A stretch of DNA of 64,000 bases from DTHT01 sp037444625. Lineage in GTDB: Bacteria; Acidobacteriota; Terriglobia; Bryobacterales; Bryobacteraceae. Below, one piece after another: positions 51,669 through 59,709 of the stretch. The stretch lies in NCBI GenBank assembly GCA_037444625.1, contig JBBIMA010000022.1:1-64000 (forward strand), written 5' to 3'. The notes below the pieces were generated by a model. That model was given only the letters and a program-made list of their open reading frames with translations. It was not told the DNA's origin and did no database searches. Position numbers and translations under genes: made by a program. The stretch's first letter is position 1, and the number at the start of each line of letters is the position of its first letter.

Positions 51669-53323
51669 GCGCCGCTCCAGGTGAACTCGATGGTGTGATC
51701 CACAGGAGTATAACCGGTCAGGTAGACGCTGGGTCCGGGCAGCTTGGGCTCGGCGCCGCGCACCTGCGTGTAAGCGTGCTGCCGCAGCGCGGGGCCGAAG
51801 CGTATGAGGTCGCCGCCCGAGCGGCAGGTGACCCAGGCGCCCGAAGGCAGCCAGGCGTCGGCGGCGCCCGGGGCGGGCTCGACCCCTTCCAGTCTGGCGC
51901 CCTCGCGCAAATTGATCTCGACGGCGACCGGAACCTTGTCGGTTCCGCTGACTTGAATGCGCAGCCGGAAGCCGTCGGGGCGCTCGGTGACGGCGGCCCG
52001 CTGGATCAGGCGGCAGAGTTCCGAGCGGCGACGTTGCCCCCGGAGGGCCGCCCAGTCCGAGGGCGTGACGCGGCGCGGCGGGTCCAGGGGTTGCAAGTAA
52101 TCCCCCGAGAGCGTCTGTTCGAGCAGGTAAGTGCCGGCGCGCTTCTCGGCTTGCTCGGGCAGGAACTGGCCCTTGCCAAAGAAGGCGCTGGCGAAGCGAA
52201 CCGCCTGGATGACGGCTTCGCCCCGGCGCAAGGTGAAGAAGCGGCTGTTGCCGCCCAAAAGCAGGGTGGCGCTGGTCGGGCCGCGGCGGATGCGCACGAT
52301 GTTCAGGGCCGGGAAGCGCTTTTCGTAGTCTTCCGGCAGGGGAGCGTCGGCCGGCAGGGGTTCCAGCAGCTCGGGGTACTCCATCAGAGCGCTCAAGGAG
52401 GCGTGGCGGGAAGCCAAGCGCCGGGCCAGGGAGGCAAAGCGCCCGTCCCGGTCGCGCACAGCCATGTATTGCAGGGAGAACCAATAGCGGCCCATGTCGC
52501 CGCGCTCGTATTGATCCTGGCGGCGCGAGATCTCGGTGACCGGCTCATCGCCGGGGTGGAGCAAGTACAGCATCGAGTTCAGGTTCCGCCGCACGGGCTC
52601 GAGCAACTCGGGGCGGTTCAGCTTGGCGGCCATCACGATCAGGGCCTGGTTGACGATGGGGTTGTAGACCAGCGAGCTGCGCTCGGTGTACTGGCCGTCC
52701 TCGTCCATGTCAATGCCTTCGGCCAGCCATTGCTCGATGCGGCGCAGGCAGGCCGGCTCTCGGTAGAGTTCGTAAAGCTGGGCCAAGGCCGAGCAAACGA
52801 CCCAGCGGTGGTTGGGCGTGTGGACGCCGCCGCGGATGAGGCTCGCCATGGCGCGGCGCAGAAAGGGCTCGGCCGGCGCGGCCAGCCCGGCTTCACCGTG
52901 ACGGCGGGCGAGCAGGGCGGCGGTGGCGACGGGCTGGACGGTGAAGGCGGTGTCGGGCGGCGAGTGGAAGTTGGTGATGAGCAGGTCAATGGTGCCGTCG
53001 GGGTGCTGTGCGCGCTCCAGGTAGCCGGCGGCGAGGCGCAGGCGTTCGATCAGCCCGGGGTCGCGGTGGTATTTCGAGCCCGGATGCAGGAAGGCGGCGG
53101 TGAGGGTGGCCAGGATGGAGGCGGCCGAGCCGGCGTGGTGGAGGCCGAACGGGTCGGGGTAGCCGCCGCGCCAGGGATGGGAGGGATCGGTGATCTGGCG
53201 GCGGAGGAGGTCGGCCACAGCCTGGTCGTGACGTTCCAGGATCGCCCGGTCGGGGACCGGGGAGGGCAGGGCAGCCAGGACGGGGGAGGCGAGGGCTTGG
53301 CGGCGCGTGATGGAAGTGTCCAT
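51665..53323 (-). CDS. Exported alpha/alpha-toroid-like protein of unknown substrate
   Basis: 552 residues with a twin-arginine-like leader (MDTSITRRQALASPVLAALPS). The N-terminal 330 residues look like an (alpha/alpha)6 toroid with repeated helix pairs (RLRLAAGYLERAQHPDGTIDLL, AEPFLRRAMASLIRGG, IVNQALIVMAAKLNRPE). The C-terminal half is beta-rich (ATLLLGGNSRFFTLRRGEAVIQAVRFAS). The order recalls polysaccharide lyases and heparinase-like proteins, but no catalytic motif was identified. Its TGA overlaps the ATG of the ceramidase-like gene, so the two are one operon. Confidence 0.75.
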   Translation of the reverse strand: MDTSITRRQALASPVLAALPSPVPDRAILERHDQAVADLLRRQITDPSHPWRGGYPDPFGLHHAGSAASILATLTAAFLHPGSKYHRDPGLIERLRLAAGYLERAQHPDGTIDLLITNFHSPPDTAFTVQPVATAALLARRHGEAGLAAPAEPFLRRAMASLIRGGVHTPNHRWVVCSALAQLYELYREPACLRRIEQWLAEGIDMDEDGQYTERSSLVYNPIVNQALIVMAAKLNRPELLEPVRRNLNSMLYLLHPGDEPVTEISRRQDQYERGDMGRYWFSLQYMAVRDRDGRFASLARRLASRHASLSALMEYPELLEPLPADAPLPEDYEKRFPALNIVRIRRGPTSATLLLGGNSRFFTLRRGEAVIQAVRFASAFFGKGQFLPEQAEKRAGTYLLEQTLSGDYLQPLDPPRRVTPSDWAALRGQRRRSELCRLIQRAAVTERPDGFRLRIQVSGTDKVPVAVEINLREGARLEGVEPAPGAADAWLPSGAWVTCRSGGDLIRFGPALRQHAYTQVRGAEPKLPGPSVYLTGYTPVDHTIEFTWSGA

Positions 53324-53431
53324 AAAAGAGCAGGTTAGCGCAGTCGGAGGGACGTTATGGCGGGGCTGGGGGTGCCTGGCGGCTGGGTGGTATTTGGCCC
53401 TATGTATGAAGCAAATTTAATTGTCAAAGGG

Positions 53432-53460
53432 ATAACAAGACCCGAAATCCGTGCTATACT
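53432..53460 (+). promoter_or_regulatory. Putative promoter preceding the tandem-hairpin RNA
   Basis: ATAACA (53432-53437), a 17-bp spacer and TATACT (53455-53460) in an unusually AT-rich stretch. The -35 is a weak match. A transcript would start near 53467 and run into the hairpins. Confidence 0.45.
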
Positions 53461-53466
53461 GAAATC

Positions 53467-53554
53467 AAACCTGCTATTCAATAGCATCCCCGGCGACGAG
53501 GCCCAGCTCGTCGCCAGCCCCTCTGAGTGAAGCCCCGAGGCCCAGCTCGGGGCT
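53467..53554 (+). ncRNA. Candidate structured RNA with two 9-bp hairpins sharing the loop GCCCAG
   Basis: A promoter-like element precedes three inverted repeats. The first is TGCTATT-C-AATAGCA (53472-53486). The second is GGCGACGAG-GCCCAG-CTCGTCGCC (53492-53515). The third is AGCCCCGAG-GCCCAG-CTCGGGGCT (53531-53554). The last two are perfect 9-bp stems with the identical hexaloop and the same GAG/CTC closing pairs, although their outer stems differ, so the loop looks conserved by function. The element lies in a 264-bp gap between two minus-strand genes. No known RNA family is recognised and the strand is inferred from the promoter. A terminator role for the last hairpin cannot be excluded, although no U-tract follows. 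Confidence 0.5.
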
Positions 53555-53587
53555 TCCGTATCTCTACGCCGGCCCGGGCAGCATCCT

Positions 53588-54649
53588 TCAAACCGTACGG
53601 GTCACCTTATGCAAGCCGCGCGGGCGGTCCGGATCCAGCCCTTTCCAGTCGGCCAGAGAAGCGGCGAAAAGCTGCGCCGGGATGATGTAGGGGATGGGCG
53701 TGAACAAGTCGGCGGGCGAAAGGCTGCGGCGGGCCAATTTGACCGGCAGCGCGAGGGCGCGCGCGCCGCACTCCAGGGCCGCCGGGTTGGAAGGATCCGT
53801 CAGCACCAGGGTCTCGGCCCGGCGGCGGGAAAGCCTGGCGAGGACCTGCCGGATGGCGGGCCAAGTGACGCCGGCAGGAGCGAAGACGAAGACCGGGAAG
53901 GACCTCTCGACCATGGCGATGGGGCCGTGCAGGAAGTCGGCCGAGGAGAAGCGCTCGGCGACCACGTAGCAGGTCTCCATGAGCTTGAGGCCGAACTCGA
54001 GGGCGTTGGCGTAGTTGAGGCCGCGGGCCACCACGGCGGCGTCGTTCATGAAGCGGTAGCGCTCGGAGAGGCGCCGGACTTCCGGTTCGACCTCCAGAGC
54101 GGCGGCCGCCCACTCGGGCAGGCGGCGCAGGTCGTCGGGACGGATGCGCGCCCCCAGCGCGTAGGCCAGCAGGTAAAGGGCGAGCAGTTGGCCGGTGTAA
54201 GTCTTGGTGGCGGCGACGCTGCGCTCGCGGCCGGCGTGGACCAGCAGGACGTGTTCGGCCAGCCGCGCCAGACTGCTTCGGGCCTCGTTGGTGATGCCCA
54301 CGGTGAGGGCGCCCTGGCGCCGCGCGCTCTCCAACACCAGGTTGGTGTCGGTGGATTCGCCCGATTGCGAGACGGCCACCGCCAGAGCCTGACGCAGATC
54401 GGGCGCGGCCCGGTAGACGGTGAAGATGGAGGGAGCGGCCAGCGAGACGGGGATCCCGGTGGTGATTTCCAGCAGGTAGCGGCCGAAGTGGGCGGCGTTG
54501 TCGGAGGTGCCACGGGCGGCCAGCAGGATCAACCTGGGACGGCGTTTCTCCAACAGGCGGCGGAGGCGTTCCGCGCGGGGCAGCTCGCGCTCCAGCGTCC
54601 GGGCGAGGGCGGCCGGCTGCTGGCGGATTTCCTCCAGCATCTTGGACAT
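53588..54649 (-). CDS. SIS-domain glucosamine/galactosamine-6-phosphate isomerase-deaminase-like protein
   Basis: 353 residues with two SIS domains. The first has ARGTSDNAAHFGRYLLE and SQSGESTDTNLVLESAR; the second has EFGLKLMETCYVVAERFSSADFLHGPIAM and ends LHKVTRTV. This matches the isomerase half of GlmS and its stand-alone relatives (NagB-II type), which convert amino-sugar phosphates to fructose-6-phosphate. No glutaminase domain is present. It is the last gene of the tyrS-GNAT-folP operon. It is the second SIS protein in the window, of a different subtype from that at 30159. Confidence 0.87.
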   Translation of the reverse strand: MSKMLEEIRQQPAALARTLERELPRAERLRRLLEKRRPRLILLAARGTSDNAAHFGRYLLEITTGIPVSLAAPSIFTVYRAAPDLRQALAVAVSQSGESTDTNLVLESARRQGALTVGITNEARSSLARLAEHVLLVHAGRERSVAATKTYTGQLLALYLLAYALGARIRPDDLRRLPEWAAAALEVEPEVRRLSERYRFMNDAAVVARGLNYANALEFGLKLMETCYVVAERFSSADFLHGPIAMVERSFPVFVFAPAGVTWPAIRQVLARLSRRRAETLVLTDPSNPAALECGARALALPVKLARRSLSPADLFTPIPYIIPAQLFAASLADWKGLDPDRPRGLHKVTRTV

Positions 54650-54680
54650 TTCGCTCTGAGGATAGCAGGCTCGAGCCGCC

Positions 54681-55532
54681 TCAGGCCTGCTCGCGGCTGC
54701 GCAGGATGGCGTCGGCCACCGCGGCCACGGCGCGCATCTGGCGCACGTCGTGCACGCGCACGATGTGGGCGCCGCCCAGGATAGCGGCGGCGACCGCCGC
54801 GGCCGTGGCGAAGCGGGTTTCCTCCTCGGTCTTCTGGGCCAGAAAGGACTTGCGGGAAGGGCCGACCAGAACGGGCAGTTTGAGCTGGGCCAGTTTGCCC
54901 AGCCGGGCCAGAATCTCCGAGTTCTGTTCGCCCCGCTTGCCGAAGCCGATGCCCGGGTCCACCACGATGCGGGCCCGATCCACGCCGGCTCGTACGGCGC
55001 GGTGCACGGCGGCCTCCAGGTCTTGCAGGATGGCGGCCAGGGGATCGGGCAAGGGGCCCAGTTTGGCCCAGGTTTCCGGGGTGCCGCGCATATGGTTGAG
55101 GACCAGGCCGGCGTCGTGTCGGGCGACCACGCGAGCCAGTTGCGGATCGAAGGTCAGGCCGCTCGGGTCGTTGATGATCTCGGCGCCCAGCTTGAGAGCC
55201 TGTTCGGCCACACCGGCCTTGTAGGTGTCCACCGAGATGGGCGCGGCCAGCTTGTCGCGCAGGCGCTTCAAGACGGGCACCAGCCGGCGTTTCTCCTCGG
55301 CTTCGGAAATGCGCGCCGAGCCCGGGCGGGTGGATTCGGCGCCGATGTCAATGATGTCGGCCCCCTGCTCCTCCATTTCCAGGGCGCGCGCGAAGGCCCG
55401 GTCGGGATCCAGGAAACGGCCGCCGTCGGAGAACGAGTCGGGCGTGACGTTGAGCACGCCCATCAGCAGGGTGCGCTCGCCCAGGGGCAATTCCCGGCGC
55501 TTGAGCCTCCACAGCAGGCGGGGACGGATCAT
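54681..55532 (-). CDS. folP: Dihydropteroate synthase
   Basis: 283 residues with the family signatures GVLNVTPDSFSDGGRF near residue 25, DIGAESTRPGS near 60 and IVVDPGIGFGKRGEQN near 190. It joins para-aminobenzoate to dihydropterin pyrophosphate in folate synthesis. It starts 3 nt after the GNAT gene and lies 31 nt before the SIS gene, all in the same direction. Confidence 0.95.
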   Translation of the reverse strand: MIRPRLLWRLKRRELPLGERTLLMGVLNVTPDSFSDGGRFLDPDRAFARALEMEEQGADIIDIGAESTRPGSARISEAEEKRRLVPVLKRLRDKLAAPISVDTYKAGVAEQALKLGAEIINDPSGLTFDPQLARVVARHDAGLVLNHMRGTPETWAKLGPLPDPLAAILQDLEAAVHRAVRAGVDRARIVVDPGIGFGKRGEQNSEILARLGKLAQLKLPVLVGPSRKSFLAQKTEEETRFATAAAVAAAILGGAHIVRVHDVRQMRAVAAVADAILRSREQA

Positions 55533-55535
55533 GGC

Positions 55536-56375
55536 TTAGCCGTACTCGAACCCGGCGATGGCGTAGACCAGATTGTCGTTACGGATTAAGGGAGGCGCAC
55601 CGGCCGCGCCGGGTAAGACCATGCGCACCAGACGGCGCCGGGGATGAAAGCCCAGCTCCTGGGCCAGGCGCAAGGCGGCTTGGTTGCCCGGGAGCAAGTC
55701 CCAGAAGACGGGCCGGCCGGGGTGGCGCGCCAGGAAGTATTCAAGCAAGAGGCGGGCCGCCTCCGGCGTGCGGCAGACGCAAGGGCCGAAATGCAGGGCC
55801 TTCGAGCCCGGCCGAGCCAGGGCGTAGCCCTGGCCCGGCAGTGAGACCGCTTCCCAGCCCGCCAGCCGGCGGAGCACCTGGCCGCGGTCGGCGCCGAAAG
55901 CCTCCCGGTCGAGGGCCTCGTCCAGCAGGAAGTCCGCCGGGAGGGCGGGAGGCGCGTTCCGGTGATCCGAGGACTCCAGCGCCCAGCGCTCGATGGGAGC
56001 CTCGTCCTGAAAACCCAGTTGAAGATAGAGCGGCCGGCCCATGTCGGTGGCGTCCAGCTTGATCCAAGCCACGCCGCGGCGGTGCAAGAACTCCAGGGTG
56101 TGTTGCATGAGGCGGCGGGCGAAGCCGCGGCCCCGGAACTCCGGGGCGGTGAGGACCATCCCGATCCAAGCCAGCTCGGCGCCGTAGCAGACGGCCGTCG
56201 CGGTCGAGGCCAGCACCCCGTCGCATTCCAAAGCGAAGCAACCCTCGGGCTCGACTTCCAGAAGGTTCCTCCAGTCCTGCTCGGTCTGATTCCAGCCGGC
56301 CGCCTCCTTGAGTCGCATGGCGGCGGGAATGTCGGAAGGGCGCAGCAGGCGGATCAGCAGGCCACCCGTTTCCAT
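55536..56375 (-). CDS. GNAT family N-acetyltransferase (tandem domain)
   Basis: 279 residues. The N-terminal GNAT domain carries the acetyl-CoA motif VLTAPEFRGRGFARRLMQHTLEFL near residues 75-95. The second half (RPVFWDLLPGNQAALRLAQELGFHPRRRLVRMVL) is a second GNAT-like domain. The substrate is unknown. It overlaps the tyrS stop by 22 nt and is followed by folP after 3 nt, so it is co-translated with housekeeping genes. Confidence 0.88.
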   Translation of the reverse strand: METGGLLIRLLRPSDIPAAMRLKEAAGWNQTEQDWRNLLEVEPEGCFALECDGVLASTATAVCYGAELAWIGMVLTAPEFRGRGFARRLMQHTLEFLHRRGVAWIKLDATDMGRPLYLQLGFQDEAPIERWALESSDHRNAPPALPADFLLDEALDREAFGADRGQVLRRLAGWEAVSLPGQGYALARPGSKALHFGPCVCRTPEAARLLLEYFLARHPGRPVFWDLLPGNQAALRLAQELGFHPRRRLVRMVLPGAAGAPPLIRNDNLVYAIAGFEYG

Positions 56376-57559
56376 TTCTTGCCTACGCGGATGGTCAGCC
56401 GTGCGCCGGCGCTGTCGGGATAGCGCAGTTCCGAGTGGCGCACGCCGTTGATTTCGACCGCCCCGGCCTTGAGCTTGCGCACCGCGTCGCTGACGGAGTC
56501 GGCCAGACCGACCCTCGCCAGGAGCTTGTCCACGCGCAGCTCGCCGGCCAAGCGGACCTCATCGGGCAGCGGGACGGTTTCGATGTCGGCGGGAACCTCG
56601 CCCTGCCGCACCACACGATCGAACTCGCGGGCCGCTCGATCGGCCTGCTCGGGGGAGTGAAAATCAGCCACGATCGTGCGGGCCAGCTCGAGCTTGACCT
56701 CCATGGGGTGGCGGCGGCCGGCCTCGACCTGGCGGCGCAGGGCCAGAATCTGCTCCAGGCTGAGATCGGTGAGGACTTCCCAATAACGCCACATCAAGTC
56801 GTCGCTGATGGACATCAGTTTGGCGAACATCTGTTCGGGCGGCTCCGTGATGCCCACGTAGTTGCCCAGGGACTTGGACATTTTCTGGACGCCGTCCAAA
56901 CCTTCCAGCAAGGGAGTGGTGGCCACGATCTGGGGCGGCTGGCCGTAGTCCTTCTGGATCTCGCGGCCCACCAGGAGGTTGAATTTCTGGTCGGTGCCGC
57001 CCAGCTCGACGTCGGCGCGCAAGGCGACCGAGTCGTAAGCCTGGGCCAGCGGGTAGAGCAACTCATGGACCGAGATGGGCGCCCCCTCGCGAAAGCGTTT
57101 GGCGAAATCGTCGCGTTCGAGCAGGCGAGCCACGGTGTAACGCGCGCACAGCCGGATCATATCTTCGAAGGCCAGCGCATCGAGCCACTCGCTGTTGAAG
57201 CGGACCTCGGTCTTGTCGGGGTCAAGGATCTTGAAGACCTGCCGGCGGTAGGTTTCGGCGTTGCGTTCGATTTCCTCGCGGCTCATGGGAGGGCGGGTGG
57301 CGTTGCGCCCGGTGGGATCGCCGATGCGCCCGGTGCCGTCGCCGATCAGGAAGATGACGCTGTGGCCGAGGTCCTGGAAATGCTTCATCTTGCGCAGCAG
57401 GACGGTGTGGCCGAGATGGAGGTCGGGGGCGGTGGGGTCGAAGCCCGCCTTGACGCGCAGTGGGCGCCCCTCGGCCAGCCGCTCGCGCAGCTCGTCCTCT
57501 CGGATCAGCTCGGCCAGGCCCTTCTTGAGGTAGCGTAACTGCTCGTCAACCGGAAGCAC
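56354..57559 (-). CDS. tyrS: Tyrosyl-tRNA synthetase
   Basis: 401 residues from the GTG at 57559; the open frame continues upstream without a family match. The class I HIGH-type motif HLGH is at about residues 48-51 in PTAPDLHLGHTVLLRKM. KMSKS is present in VQKMSKSLGNYVGI. The C-terminal S4 RNA-binding domain (LDKLLARVGLADSVSDAVRKLK) is present. It is of the bacterial TyrZ-like type. TATAAT ends exactly 6 nt before the GTG, so the mRNA is probably leaderless; no ribosome binding site is seen. It heads the operon with GNAT, folP and SIS genes. Confidence 0.94.
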   Translation of the reverse strand: MLPVDEQLRYLKKGLAELIREDELRERLAEGRPLRVKAGFDPTAPDLHLGHTVLLRKMKHFQDLGHSVIFLIGDGTGRIGDPTGRNATRPPMSREEIERNAETYRRQVFKILDPDKTEVRFNSEWLDALAFEDMIRLCARYTVARLLERDDFAKRFREGAPISVHELLYPLAQAYDSVALRADVELGGTDQKFNLLVGREIQKDYGQPPQIVATTPLLEGLDGVQKMSKSLGNYVGITEPPEQMFAKLMSISDDLMWRYWEVLTDLSLEQILALRRQVEAGRRHPMEVKLELARTIVADFHSPEQADRAAREFDRVVRQGEVPADIETVPLPDEVRLAGELRVDKLLARVGLADSVSDAVRKLKAGAVEINGVRHSELRYPDSAGARLTIRVGKKWKRVAC

Positions 57560-57565
57560 TAACCC

Positions 57566-57571
57566 ATTATA
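57566..57571 (-). promoter_or_regulatory. Consensus -10 box TATAAT 6 nt before the tyrS start
   Basis: On the minus strand TATAAT-gggtta-GTG places the usual start site on the GTG itself, which predicts a leaderless tyrS mRNA. No -35 match is visible in the G/C-rich flank. Confidence 0.55.
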
Positions 57572-57612
57572 GGGAGGGAGGGCGGGGCGGGGGGTGTGCG
57601 GCGGGGCGATCA

Positions 57613-57630
57613 CACGGGTTGAAGCCCGTG
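57613..57630. repeat. REP-like palindrome CACGGG-TTGAAG-CCCGTG
   Basis: A perfect 6-bp dyad with a 6-nt loop in the 175-bp divergent gap between tyrS and the HlyD-type gene. Its core GGTTGAAGCC recurs inverted at 11373-11382, within CCGGCTGTGGCTTCAACCGG downstream of the regulator-like gene. That could be a second, degenerate copy of a dispersed element. Confidence 0.35.
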
Positions 57631-57734
57631 GGGGCGGCGTCTAACCTGTTGCATCCGAAACGGGTAAGCGGGACGAGGGGGAAGCCGGCGGGGAACTTCC
57701 GGTGCAAGCGGGGGTAAGCTTCGAGGTAAGGTTC

Positions 57735-58988
57735 ATGGACATACCTCGGGAAGGTGCCACTCGCCGGCGGAGGGTTCGGCGCTTTCTCTACGCCGGCGGA
57801 ACGCTTTCGGCGGCGGCGCTGGCCGCTTTGGGGCTGGGGAGGTTGCGCCCGGCGGCGCCCGTCGTCGAGCGGTCCGCCGTCTGGGTGGACACGGTGAAGC
57901 GCGGGCCGATGGTGCGCGCGGTGCGGGGACCCGGGACGCTGGCGCCGGAGGAGATCGTCTGGATCCCGGCGGCGACCGACGGGCGGGTGGTGAGGCGGCT
58001 GGCGCTGCCCGGCACGGCCGTGCGGCCGGAAACCGTGCTGGTGGAGCTGAGCAATCCCGAGCTGGAGCAGGCCGCGCTGGAGGCGGAATGCAAACTCAGA
58101 GCGGCTGAAGCGGAACTGCGCGATCTGCGGGCGAGGCTGGAGAGCGAACGCCTGACGCATCAGGCCCAGGCGGCCACGCTCGAGTCCCAGCACCGGCAGG
58201 CGAAGCTGGAAGCGGAACGGGACGCGGAGCTGGCCCGGCTGGGCTTGCTGGCCGAACTCAGTCTGAGGCTGTCGCAGGCCAGAGCCGAGGACTTGGGCAA
58301 TCGGGCGCGCATCGAGTGGCAGCGCCTGGAGATCGAGGGGGAGGCGACCGAGGCGCAGATCGCGGCCAAACAGGCGGCGGTCGAGCAGCTCCGCGCGCTG
58401 TGCCGGCTCAAGCGCAGCCAGATGGAGGCGCTCCGGGTGCGAGCGGGCATCGCCGGCGTGCTGCAACAAGTGCCGGTGGAGGTCGGCCAGCGGGTGACGG
58501 CCGGAACCAATCTGGCGCGGGTGGCCCAGCCGCAGCGGCTGAAGGCGGTGCTTCAGATCGCGGAAACGCAAGCCAAGGACCTGCTGGTGGGCCAGCGGGC
58601 CGAGATTGACACGCACAACGGCGTCCTTCGCGGCCGCGTGAGCCGCATAGACCCCGCGGTTCAGAACGGCACGGTGGCGGTGGACGTGCGCCTGGAGGGC
58701 GCGCTGCCGGCGGGCGCCCGGCCGGACCTGAGCGTCGAGGGCACGATCGAGATCGAAAACTTGCGGGACGTGCTGTACGTCGCACGGCCGGCTTTCGGGG
58801 AAGCCTACGGGCGGATCAGCCTGTTCCGCCTGGATCCGGACGGGCGAGGGGCCGCGCGCGCGGCGGTGAAGCTGGGGCGGAGTTCCGTCAGCACGATCGA
58901 GATTCTGGAAGGCTTGCGGCCGGGCGATCGGGTGATCCTCTCGGACATGTCGGCCTGGGACGGGCACGATCGCATCCGGCTGAACTGA
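57735..58988 (+). CDS. HlyD/RND-type periplasmic adaptor (membrane fusion) protein
   Basis: 417 residues from the ATG at 57735. One N-terminal membrane helix (RRFLYAGGTLSAAALAALGLG). The barrel-sandwich part contains GTLAPEEIVWIPAATDGRVVRR, then a long coiled-coil hairpin (about residues 105-230, rich in Glu/Ala/Leu/Arg). The second lipoyl half and beta-barrel contain VRAGIAGVLQQVPVEVGQRV and GLRPGDRVILSDM. Such adaptors link an inner-membrane pump to an outer-membrane exit. The ABC ATPase gene follows 16 nt downstream. Confidence 0.87.
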   Translation: MDIPREGATRRRRVRRFLYAGGTLSAAALAALGLGRLRPAAPVVERSAVWVDTVKRGPMVRAVRGPGTLAPEEIVWIPAATDGRVVRRLALPGTAVRPETVLVELSNPELEQAALEAECKLRAAEAELRDLRARLESERLTHQAQAATLESQHRQAKLEAERDAELARLGLLAELSLRLSQARAEDLGNRARIEWQRLEIEGEATEAQIAAKQAAVEQLRALCRLKRSQMEALRVRAGIAGVLQQVPVEVGQRVTAGTNLARVAQPQRLKAVLQIAETQAKDLLVGQRAEIDTHNGVLRGRVSRIDPAVQNGTVAVDVRLEGALPAGARPDLSVEGTIEIENLRDVLYVARPAFGEAYGRISLFRLDPDGRGAARAAVKLGRSSVSTIEILEGLRPGDRVILSDMSAWDGHDRIRLN

Positions 58989-59004
58989 GGCAAAGGAGCG
59001 GCCC

Positions 59005-59703
59005 ATGAACCGGCAAGACAGCCCGCTGATTCGCCTTCAGGGGGTGAGCAAGATTTACTACACCGAGGAAGTCGAGACCCACGCGCTGCGAGAAGTGGAC
59101 CTGGAGATTCGCGCGGGGGAGTACGTTTCGATCGCCGGACCTTCGGGCTGCGGCAAGTCCACGCTGCTGGCGATCCTGGGCCTGCTGGAGGCGCCCAGCG
59201 CGGGCCGCTACTGGCTGAGGGGCCGGGCGGTGGAGAAGCTGACGGCGGGGGAGCGGGCGCGCATTCGCAACCGCGAGATCGGCTTCATCTTCCAAGCCTT
59301 CCACCTGATCGGCGACCTGACGGTGTACGAGAACGTGGAGCTGCCTTTGACCTATCGGGGCATGCCCGCGGGCGAGCGCCGGCGGCGAGTCGAGCAGGCG
59401 CTGGAGAGGGTGGGCATGGCGCACCGCCGGAGGCACTACCCGGCGCAGCTTTCCGGAGGCCAACAGCAGCGGGTGGCGGTGGCGCGGGCGCTGGCGGGCG
59501 AGCCGCTGATCCTGCTGGCCGACGAGCCGACCGGGAACCTGGACTCGAACAACGGGGAGGCGGTGATGGAGCTGCTCGGCGAGCTGCACCGCTCGGGCTC
59601 GACGCTGTGCGTGGTGACGCACGACCCGCGCTACGCAGGCTACGCCCAGCGGACGGTGCGCCTGTTCGACGGGCGGGTCCTCGAGCAGGGCGCCGGAGCT
59701 TAG
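59005..59703 (+). CDS. ABC transporter ATP-binding protein, MacB/LolD type
   Basis: 232 residues with a clear GGAG ribosome binding site. Walker A is GPSGCGKST, the signature is LSGGQQQRVA, Walker B is ILLADEPTGNLDSN and the switch is VTHDPRYA. It follows the HlyD-type adaptor in the same operon, but no permease follows in the same direction. The only permease nearby is the LolC/E-like protein, encoded convergently 6 nt away and likely the partner. Confidence 0.9.
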   Translation: MNRQDSPLIRLQGVSKIYYTEEVETHALREVDLEIRAGEYVSIAGPSGCGKSTLLAILGLLEAPSAGRYWLRGRAVEKLTAGERARIRNREIGFIFQAFHLIGDLTVYENVELPLTYRGMPAGERRRRVEQALERVGMAHRRRHYPAQLSGGQQQRVAVARALAGEPLILLADEPTGNLDSNNGEAVMELLGELHRSGSTLCVVTHDPRYAGYAQRTVRLFDGRVLEQGAGA

Positions 59704-59709
59704 CGCTTC

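Noticed and set aside
57613..57630. A true multi-copy REP family
   Set aside because: Only one clear copy and one partial core match were seen, which is not enough to define a repeat family.
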